Assembly (NCBI GenBank): GCA_020624805.1
Contig: JAHKVW010000007.1
Location: 1-39,307, forward strand
Length of the DNA: 39,307 nt
Source: a bacterium
GTDB lineage: Bacteria; Bacillota; Clostridia; Oscillospirales; Acutalibacteraceae
Direction: 5' to 3'
The position numbers were made by a program, and so were the translations under genes. Positions 34,352-39,307 of this stretch are shown piece after piece. The notes below the pieces were generated by a model. It was not told the origin of the DNA. It made no database searches and worked only from the letters and a program-made list of their open reading frames with translations. Numbering within the stretch: the first letter of the stretch is position 1; each line of letters starts with the position of its first letter.

Positions 34352-35446
34352 TTAATACCTGAGTATTTTTTGACAGACACGTTCGACAAACGCGCTGATT
34401 TTATCGTCTTGTTTTCGAAGCGGCTTCAGATACCACCGCTCGATCAGATGGATGCGCAGCAGTTCTATGACGATACATGCCGCGAACACCGCCGCCGTCA
34501 CCCACAGCGAAAAGAAGATCAGATCGGAGCTATGGGCGTGGGACGAGGTCTTGAAGATTCGCGACCAGAGTACGCCGCGCATATAGGGATCCTCGTGGAT
34601 CAAGTACACGCCGAAGGTCGCCGCCGCGATCGCGTTGAGCCATTTGATCTCCCCCATGCGGATGTTCTTGAAGCCGATAAACAGCAGTACCGCAGCAGCC
34701 GCGACAAACAGCGAGGTCGAACCGAAATAGTTCGCGACAAAACGCTTGTAATCCTCGGTGACGATCTGCTTCATCCCGATCGTCAGACCGCAGCTGAGCA
34801 GCATGATCACGATCGCCGACAGGATGCACACAACGGGACGGTTCTTCTTCTCGTCGCGCCACAAGCGGATATACGCGCCGATGCTGTACATATAAAACAT
34901 GCTGACCAGCTCATTGGCAAAGCCGTTGAGGTTCAACACCGTATACATCAAAATCCAGAACACCGTCATCACCGCCAGCGCCTTTTTGAACGTGCTTTGG
35001 CTGAGCGACCGATACATTCTGTTCAGAAGCGGCGAGAGCAGCGTGATGATGAAAAAGCAGGTCAGGAACCACCAGATCTGCGCGCTGACGGGGATAAAGT
35101 TCAACAGGAAATCGACCGTCTTGAACTTGATCGCCTTTGTCAGGATCAACACCAAATAGATACCGACGGCGTAAAAGAACCCCTGCAGCCACAGGCGTAT
35201 CACGCGGCTGTATCGAAATCGCTTTGACGTCACGGAGAAGTAGCCCGAGATCAGCAGAAAGATATCGACGCCCAGCTTGCCGCCGGAGCCGAAGAAGGTG
35301 ATCCACACGCTGTTCAGCGAGATCTCATCCTCGTATTTAAAGCCGCCGTGAATGGCAAAGTGCGAGGCGACGATCATCACCATCGCAACGATCCTGAGCA
35401 GCTCGATATTCGACCGTCTGCCGACAGATACGGTATTTGTTTTCAT
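34352..35446 (-). CDS. Acyltransferase family 3 membrane protein
   Basis: A multi-pass membrane protein that probably O-acylates surface polysaccharide. The 364 residues begin MKTNTVSVGRRSNIELLRIV; the first helix carries the catalytic histidine in MVMIVASHFAIHGG, and a second family block is GVDIFLLISGYF. About ten helices follow. The ATG at 35446 has AAAGGA eight bases upstream and lies directly after the T-box terminator; the open frame upstream to 35587 runs through the T-box and is not coding. The gene is thus the first in the T-box-controlled unit with pheS and pheT, an unusual partner for a tRNA synthetase operon. A later insertion of the gene between leader and pheS is possible (inference). 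Confidence 0.85.
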   Translation of the reverse strand: MKTNTVSVGRRSNIELLRIVAMVMIVASHFAIHGGFKYEDEISLNSVWITFFGSGGKLGVDIFLLISGYFSVTSKRFRYSRVIRLWLQGFFYAVGIYLVLILTKAIKFKTVDFLLNFIPVSAQIWWFLTCFFIITLLSPLLNRMYRSLSQSTFKKALAVMTVFWILMYTVLNLNGFANELVSMFYMYSIGAYIRLWRDEKKNRPVVCILSAIVIMLLSCGLTIGMKQIVTEDYKRFVANYFGSTSLFVAAAAVLLFIGFKNIRMGEIKWLNAIAAATFGVYLIHEDPYMRGVLWSRIFKTSSHAHSSDLIFFSLWVTAAVFAACIVIELLRIHLIERWYLKPLRKQDDKISAFVERVCQKILRY

Positions 35447-35550
35447 GCTCTCTGTCCTTTGCAAAAAAAATAGTCTCCCATCCCCATGGGACGGAAGAAC
35501 CGCGGTACCACCCAATTTTCCGAAGGCGATCATCATAAGGATCGACAACG

Positions 35551-35607
35551 CAACCCTCCGGCACTCGACACGCGTGTCTCGCGCCACCTCCCTTAGAAAA
35601 GGGAGGC
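35551..35607. repeat. L arm inside the T-box leader
   Basis: CAACCCTCCGGCACTCGACA, a GACACGCGTGTC stem, then CACCTCCCTTAGAAAAGGGA and GGC. Same design as the arms at 2969 and 30609. It lies between the Stem I region and the antiterminator. Confidence 0.78.
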
Positions 35608-35660
35608 TAAGCCTCGGACTCTCAAAAACCGTTAACGGGGTCAGCCGTCAGAACCTATTT

Positions 35661-35783
35661 GTCAGTGGTCAGTGGTTAGTGGTTAGTGGTCAGAGAAAAA
35701 AGCCGAAGTTATCAGCCTCTATTCAAAGGGTGCGGGCAAAGCCCGCCGATTACTGATCACTGATCACTGAACACTGATCTCTG
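35661..35783. repeat. H element inside the T-box leader
   Basis: The left array 35661-35694 (CAGTGGT/TTAGTGG units), the right array 35750-35783 (ACTGATC/ACTGAAC units, inverse), with a GCGGGC-AAA-GCCCGC hairpin inside the right array. Read with the leader, its middle (35695-35718) forms a hairpin AGGCTGA...TTCGGCT followed by six T, resembling a terminator. Confidence 0.78.
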
Positions 35784-35909
35784 CGTTCAGCTCTGCCGCT
35801 CGGGAGTGAACTTCGCCCTGCCTCTGCCGTCCGTGCTCACAGCCGCCGACACAGACTCTCTGTCGGTTTCAGCCGGGTTACTCTCTCCGTCACTGCGTTA
35901 TCTTGAGTA

Positions 35910-35938
35910 ATGATAACACCATTGCGAGAATTTTGCAA
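35910..35938 (-). promoter_or_regulatory. Promoter of the T-box / acyltransferase-pheST unit
   Basis: On the minus strand TTGCAA (35933-35938), 17 bases, TATCAT (35910-35915). Transcription would start near 35903, at the 5' edge of the T-box. Confidence 0.75.
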
Positions 35939-36030
35939 GAGTTTATTGAAAAACATCTTTTTCTATGGTAAAGTATTACGTAGAATCGCTCACAGCCGAC
36001 AGCGTGACATACAGTATGATCAACATGTTG

Positions 36031-36080
36031 ATCGGTTGAGATTGCCGCGTCGGGCTGTAAAAGCCCTTCTCGCAATGACA
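36031..36080. repeat. Solo P element
   Basis: ATCGGTTGAGATTGCCGCGT, a GGGCT-GTAAA-AGCCC hairpin, then TCTCGCAATGACA. It lies 20 bases upstream of the next gene, within its probable leader. Confidence 0.78.
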
Positions 36081-36100
36081 TTATAGGAAAGGGTGTTATC

Positions 36101-36643
36101 ATGGATAACCTTATCGAACAAGTCGTCCCGAAAAAGCGTGACGCGGGATATGTGATCCGCATTATCATCATCATCCTGATCGCGATCGGCATCCCCGCGG
36201 GCTTCATCGTCGCCGCCGAGCTGACACAGACAGCGTATCTGGCGATCATCGGGCTGTTTTTACTGCTCTTCTGCGTATACGGCGCGTGGTACTTCATCAC
36301 CTCGCAGAATGTGGAATTCGAGTATTCTTTTCTGTCATCCGTCCTGCGTATCGACAGGATCATCGCCAAGCGCAAGCGTAAACCCATCGTCAAGGTGGAC
36401 GTCAAGCGTTTTGACGACTTCTTCCCCTATTCCGACAGCGAGATGGACAAGCGCAAGTTCAACAAGATCTATCATGCCGCGCATGAGGAATTCTCCGAGG
36501 AAAACTACGTCGCGAGCTTCCGCGACGAGGGCAAGGGCAAATGCGCGATCATCTTCACCCCGAATGAGGATCTGCTGAATGAGATGAAGCTGTATTTCGG
36601 CAACGAGCTGCGCAAAAATCTCTTCAAGAACAAACAGCTATGA
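36101..36643 (+). CDS. Two-helix membrane protein of unknown function
   Basis: 180 residues: two transmembrane helices (about 18-38 and 45-67) followed by a cytoplasmic domain of about 110 residues with a strand-rich, charged sequence (QNVEFEYSFLSSVLRIDRII, VKRFDDFFPYSDSE). The pattern suggests a small family common in Clostridia, perhaps DUF6106, but I am not certain. AAAGGG lies about seven bases before the ATG. The stop overlaps the nnrD start as ATGA, so the two are translationally coupled. No function can be assigned. Confidence 0.8.
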   Translation: MDNLIEQVVPKKRDAGYVIRIIIIILIAIGIPAGFIVAAELTQTAYLAIIGLFLLLFCVYGAWYFITSQNVEFEYSFLSSVLRIDRIIAKRKRKPIVKVDVKRFDDFFPYSDSEMDKRKFNKIYHAAHEEFSEENYVASFRDEGKGKCAIIFTPNEDLLNEMKLYFGNELRKNLFKNKQL

Positions 36644-37518
36644 AACGGGTAGACTTCGACTATTTCGAGCGGCATTTTCCCCGCCGACCCGCCGACGCGC
36701 ACAAGGGTACGATGGGCACGCTGGTCTCGCTGACAGGCAGCTTCGGTTTTGCGGGAGCGGCGATCCTCAGCGCAAAGGCGGCGCTGAGATCGGGCGTCGG
36801 ACTGCATTATCAGGTCTTGCCCGAGAGCATCTATCCCCTGTTCGGCACAGCGGTGCAGGAGAGCGTATGTGTACCCGTCAAGGGTAAAGAGGGCAGATTA
36901 TGTCTGTCGGATACAGAAACGATCCGACCGACCCTCGACAGGGCGACCGCCATACTGATCGGCTGCGGGATGGGCTGTACCGAAGAAACAGCCGCTGTGG
37001 AAAAGGCGGTGCTCAGCTCTGTGGAATGTGCCGTCATCATCGACGCGGACGGCATAAACGCGCTCGCGCGGCATATACATAGTGTAGAAGGCTGTCGGGG
37101 CGAGATCATCCTGACCCCGCATGTCAAGGAATTCTCACGGCTGAGCGGACTGAGTGTAGAGAAGATCCTCTCCGATCCCGCCAAACACGCCGAGGAATAC
37201 TCACTGCGGCATCGGGATGTGACACTTGTGCTCAAGGGTCACCGCACCTATATCGCCCGAAACGGCGATTTGTATGAAAATATCGCCGGCAACAGCGGTA
37301 TGGCAAAGGGCGGCTCCGGCGATGTGCTCGCGGGCATTATCGCATCTCTCACGGCGCAGGGCATCCTCCCCTATCACGCGGCAGTCATGGGCGTACATAT
37401 CCACGCTTTAGCGGGAGATATCGCCGCCGCGAAGCTGTCACAGACCGCGATGCTGCCCTCCGACATCATCGACTCCCTCCCCGAGATCTACACCAAGATC
37501 GAGGATGCATTACAGTAA
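36640..37518 (+). CDS. nnrD: ADP-dependent NAD(P)H-hydrate dehydratase
   Basis: Repairs damaged NAD(P)HX back to NAD(P)H using ADP. The 292 residues show the ribokinase-like fold: KGTMGTLVSLTGSFGFAGAA near 22-41, LIGCGMG near 106, IIDADGINAL near 133, the signature LTPHVKEFSRL near 157-167 and the nucleotide motif NSGMAKGGSGDVLAGI near 218-233. The epimerase domain often fused to it is missing. The ATG at 36640 overlaps the upstream gene's stop by four bases. A terminator-like hairpin follows at 37538-37568. Confidence 0.93.
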   Translation: MKRVDFDYFERHFPRRPADAHKGTMGTLVSLTGSFGFAGAAILSAKAALRSGVGLHYQVLPESIYPLFGTAVQESVCVPVKGKEGRLCLSDTETIRPTLDRATAILIGCGMGCTEETAAVEKAVLSSVECAVIIDADGINALARHIHSVEGCRGEIILTPHVKEFSRLSGLSVEKILSDPAKHAEEYSLRHRDVTLVLKGHRTYIARNGDLYENIAGNSGMAKGGSGDVLAGIIASLTAQGILPYHAAVMGVHIHALAGDIAAAKLSQTAMLPSDIIDSLPEIYTKIEDALQ

Positions 37519-37537
37519 CATACAGGACGTACAAAAC

Positions 37538-37568
37538 CGACGGATGTTTCAGACACCGTCATTTTGTT
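37538..37568 (+). terminator. Terminator of nnrD
   Basis: GACGGATGT, TTCAG, ACACCGTC then ATTTTGTT. An inverted, altered copy of the same sequence lies at 37713-37760, beyond the inserted repeats. Confidence 0.65.
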
Positions 37569-37760
37569 AAGAAGGCTCCTTTTGGGAAAAGGTACCCCCG
37601 TTGGGGGAATGTCCGCAAAGCGGACAAGGGGGGAGCCGCTTCCGGCGAGGAGCTGTCACCGAACGGTGACTGAGGAATTGTATCAATTGCTCGAGCGCAA
37701 GCGAGATACTATTTCTTAACAAAATGACATTGTGTTGGAAAACACCGTCGGTTGTTTTTT
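37559..37760. repeat. L arm plus nested N inside an inverted duplication
   Basis: Inverted arms TCATTTTGTTAAGAA (37559-37573) and TTCTTAACAAAATGA (37713-37727) enclose an L arm (GGCTCCTTTTGGGAAAA ... GTCACCGAACGGTGAC ... GAGGAATTG) that is split by an N element at 37591-37650. The outer flanks also match in inverse (ACCGACGG and CCGTCGGT). Confidence 0.72.
37591..37650 (+). repeat. N element (nested in L)
   Basis: GGTACCCCCGTTGGGGG, a GTCCGC-AAA-GCGGAC stem, AGGGGGGAGCCGCTTCCGGC and GAGG. It is nearly identical, apart from the central loop, to 38954-39009 and to the inverse of 3085-3140. Confidence 0.82.
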
Positions 37761-37778
37761 GTCCATATGGAGGTAAAC

Positions 37779-37846
37779 CGGGAGGGTCACAGTGGCGCTT
37801 AGCCAAATCAAAGATTCGGACAGCACCTCAAAGACCCTCCCCTACA
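37779..37846. repeat. REP unit split by a second palindrome
   Basis: CGGGAGGGTCA (37779-37789) and AGACCCTCCCCTACA (37832-37846) are the two halves of an R hairpin. Between them (37790-37831) sits GTGGCGCTTAGCCAAATCAA...CAGCACC, a palindrome whose better-preserved copy is at 38150-38184. Confidence 0.8.
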
Positions 37847-37894
37847 ATAGGCTTCATTTGCTTCGCATTTGAATGATATTTATCGGATAGGTTT

Positions 37895-37920
37895 CGGGAG
37901 GGTCGAGACCCTCCCCTACA
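37895..37920. repeat. Single REP unit
   Basis: CGGGAGGGTCGAGACCCTCC then CCTACA, preceded by the leader motif ATTTGCTTCGCATTTG and TATCGGATAGGTTT found before other R units. Confidence 0.78.
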
Positions 37921-37933
37921 AATGATATTGCCC

Positions 37934-37976
37934 TCAACTCCACTCCTAATTCCTAATTCCTAATTCCTCACTCCTC
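37934..37976. repeat. H-type heptamer array
   Basis: CACTCCTAATTCCTAATTCC and further TAATTCC and CACTCC units, six in all, each seven bases. Confidence 0.75.
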
Positions 37977-38040
37977 GCAGTAGCTCTCAGCCAATCATCG
38001 TTCACGGACTCAATCGTCCGTTCCGATTCTTGGGAGAAAC

Positions 38041-38184
38041 GGGGACCCCATAATCCCCCGGATTATGGGGAAAGGAGGAGCCGCGATACGAGGTCAAGGC
38101 ATACCAACCGGATATGCCTACCGAGTTCAGCGTGCGACGACGAGCATGGGTGCTGTTAGCCAAATCAAAGATTTGGACAGCACC
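38041..38184. repeat. Diverged N-like element and a perfect palindrome before the lipoprotein gene
   Basis: A GGGACCCCATAATCCCCCGG...AGGAGCCGC...CGAGG segment (38041-38091) resembles N. Then GGTGCTGTTAGCCAAATC, AAA, GATTTGGACAGCACC (38150-38184) forms a near-perfect palindrome. A short heptamer remnant (CTCAACTCCTAACT) precedes the ribosome site of the lipoprotein gene. Confidence 0.6.
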
Positions 38185-38214
38185 TCAACTCCTAACTAAA
38201 AATCCGGAGGTACT

Positions 38215-38706
38215 ATGAAACGAATCATCATCCTGATCCTGACAACGATACTCTTACTCACCCTCGCGTCCTGCGGCTCACCGCCGACATTGAAAACCGA
38301 TTTCTCCGCCCTGTTCAGCGCGCAAAGCGGCGATACGGTCTATGCGGGAACACTTAACAAAAACGGCGACCGCCTGACGATCGCCATGAAGGAGCCGTAC
38401 CCGATCGCGGGGATGGTATTCGATTACAGCGACGGCGGGCTGAGCATCAAAAGCCGCGGTCACAGCACCAATGCCGACGCGGATTATCTGCCCGACAACA
38501 GCGTTCCCGCTTCGCTGCGCAACGCCCTGCTGTATCTGTCGCAGGCAAGCTTCACCGGCTCGCAAGGCGACTGTGACCATTACGCCGTCACCACGCCCTA
38601 CGGAGAATCCGCCATGACCGCAGCCGACGGTTACCCGACCGGGATCACCGACCCTCACAGCGGGATATGCTTCAAATTCACCGCCCCGTCGGAAGCGAGG
38701 GATTGA
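38215..38706 (+). CDS. Putative lipoprotein of unknown function
   Basis: 163 residues with a lipoprotein signal: MKRIIILILTTILLLTLASC, where the lipobox is L-A-S-C with the modified cysteine at 20. The mature part is strand-rich (DTVYAGTLNKNGDRLTIAMK, GGLSIKSRG) and contains a C-x-H pattern near residue 118 but no recognised domain. GGAGG lies four bases before the ATG. It is surrounded on both sides by more than 500 bases of repeats, so it has no operon partners here. Small lipoproteins of this size and pattern are common in Clostridia; the function is unknown. Confidence 0.8.
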   Translation: MKRIIILILTTILLLTLASCGSPPTLKTDFSALFSAQSGDTVYAGTLNKNGDRLTIAMKEPYPIAGMVFDYSDGGLSIKSRGHSTNADADYLPDNSVPASLRNALLYLSQASFTGSQGDCDHYAVTTPYGESAMTAADGYPTGITDPHSGICFKFTAPSEARD

Positions 38707-38941
38707 ATAATATAGGGTTAACGGTTAATGGTTAACGGTTAACGGTGGCGGGAAACACTTCGTGTTTTGGATCGGTAGATAAATAGTTTCTCGCTTTGCT
38801 CGGACAATATTGCAATCCCTCAGTCGCTTTGCGACAGCTCCCTTTACCAAAGGGAGCCTTTTACGGAGCAAATGAAGCCTATTGTAGGGGACACGTGTGT
38901 CCTTTTATCTGTCTTTCGTATAAGCGCAGCGTTTATCAAAG

Positions 38942-39195
38942 CCTTCCCCTCGGGGTACCCCCGTTGGGGGAATGTCCGAAGGACAAGGGGGGAGCCGCTT
39001 CCGGCGAGGAGAAGGTGGGTCGGCGTATGCCGAGTCGGATGAGGGGATAACCTTTCCTGTTGATTACGGACTCGGTGGGACTGTGTGTTTACCGTGAATC
39101 AAGGAAATGTATTACACTCTTTGTTAAATCAATCTTTCGGATAAGTCAGCCCCTCATCCGTCACCTTTGGTGACACCTTCCCCCCGAGGGGAAGG
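38942..39195. repeat. K element, copy 5, with nested N
   Basis: The left hairpin CCTTCCCCTCGGGG is interrupted by N (38954-39009) before AGAAGGTGG; the right end is CACCTTCCCCCCGAGGGGAA. The centre (CTCTTTGTTAAATC...CTTTCGGATAAG) is the reverse complement of the centre in copy 4, so the core is inverted relative to the ends. Confidence 0.8.
38954..39009 (+). repeat. N element (nested in K)
   Basis: GGTACCCCCGTTGGGGG, GTCC-GAA-GGAC, AAGGGGGGAGCCGCTTCCGG then CGAGG, inserted in the left terminal hairpin of K copy 5. Confidence 0.82.
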
Positions 39196-39307
39196 CATTT
39201 TTATTAAGAAACGCGAAGTGTTTCCCACTATGATTCATTTTTCAATCTTCAATTTTCAATAACATATGCCCTTCCCCTGCAAATGTTTCCGATCGATCCG
39301 CCATGGA

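Larger units (their letters stand above)
35450..35905 (-). promoter_or_regulatory. T-box leader (phenylalanine), interrupted by two repeats
   Basis: On the minus strand the T-box antiterminator bulge GGGTGGTACCGCGGTTC lies at about 35499-35515, followed by the terminator hairpin GTCCCAT...ATGGGAGAC and TTTTTTTT just upstream of the acyltransferase start. Near the 5' end, GACGGAGAGAGTA (kink-turn/Stem I start) and GGCGAAGTTCACTCCCGAGC are visible; the TTC at 35808-35810 (minus strand) is the likely Phe specifier, agreeing with pheST downstream. Between Stem I and the antiterminator sit an H element (35661-35783) and an L arm (35551-35607), making the leader about 455 bases instead of the usual 200-300. 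Confidence 0.85.
38716..39263. repeat. H arrays enclosing an L arm and K element copy 5
   Basis: The left array 38716-38748 is GGTTAACGGTTAATGGTTAA followed by two more units and an AACACTTCGTGTTTT hairpin. The right array 39233-39263 (TTCAATC, TTCAATT, TTCAATA) is preceded by a GAAACGCGAAGTGTTTC hairpin. Between them lie an L arm (38812-38858), a GTAGGGGACACGTGTGTCC half R unit (38884-38902) and K copy 5 (38942-39195). No gene is seen from 38707 to the end. Confidence 0.68.

Noticed and set aside
35446..35587. The longer N-terminus of the acyltransferase open frame
   Set aside because: It would translate the T-box antiterminator and terminator; the ribosome site AAAGGA and the family N-terminus both point to the ATG at 35446.
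38796..39050. An 84-residue plus-strand open frame after the lipoprotein gene
   Set aside because: It runs entirely through L, R, K and N repeats.
5173..39195. K elements as insertion sequences or remnants of IS
   Set aside because: No copy contains a transposase fragment, and clear target duplications were not seen; they are better described as non-coding palindromic elements.

Overview
The window (39,307 bases, roughly 55% G+C by eye) looks like chromosome from an anaerobic, fermentative Firmicute of the class Clostridia, most likely a gut Oscillospiraceae/Ruminococcaceae relative. The evidence is the gene set and layout: rnj-gdpP-rplI-dnaB-tilS-hpt-ftsH, [FeFe]-hydrogenase maturases HydF and HydG with their small companion regulator, NrdR, IreB, a T-box upstream of pheST, a dockerin-type secreted protein, an SdpR/SdpI pair and TTG/GTG starts with strong GGAGG ribosome sites. 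I cannot name the species from sequence alone.

Layout. 1-13.4 kb, minus strand: RNase J, GdpP-type c-di-AMP phosphodiesterase, bL9, DnaB, TilS (broken by a one-base frameshift), Hpt, FtsH and UvrA. 14-19 kb: rnhA (plus), nrdR (minus), then the minus-strand group TM1266-like regulator, hydG, hydF. 19.6-23.3 kb, plus strand: a membrane acyltransferase-like protein, an ArsR/SdpR repressor with two operators, an SdpI-like protein, an HPr-kinase-like ATPase and a REP-associated tyrosine transposase (RAYT). 23.4-30.1 kb: degV, a GH31 glucosidase, pduL, family-4 uracil-DNA glycosylase, a small unknown gene, ireB and a dockerin protein. 30.8-35.9 kb, minus strand: a T-box leader, an acyltransferase gene, pheS, pheT. 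36.1-38.7 kb, plus strand: a two-helix membrane protein, nnrD and a lipoprotein. No tRNA, rRNA, CRISPR array, phage or integrase was found.

The unusual part is what fills the gaps. Almost every intergenic stretch over 150 bases is built from a few families of short palindromic repeats. I use these names: R = REP/REPIN units with GTAGGG...CCCTAC termini; K = 170-270 base elements ending in CCTTCCCC...GGGGAAGG hairpins; L = elements with CTCCCTTT...AAAGGGAG hairpin arms; N = a ~57 base element that usually sits inside the hairpin of another repeat; P = units of the TGAGATTGCC...CGCAATGACA type; H = elements bounded by inverted arrays of degenerate 7-base repeats (consensus about YTRRNRR) with a hairpin just inside each array. 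The families nest in one another, supply a gene's stop codon (GH31), extend apparent reading frames (dnaB, hydF), split the phenylalanine T-box leader, and in the case of R lie in frame inside the RAYT gene, the kind of enzyme expected to mobilise them.

Functionally the genes fit a hydrogen- and acetate-forming fermenter: HydF/HydG mature the hydrogenase, PduL-type phosphotransacylase makes acyl phosphate, GH31 degrades alpha-glucosides, and IreB and GdpP belong to Firmicute cell-wall and c-di-AMP signalling.
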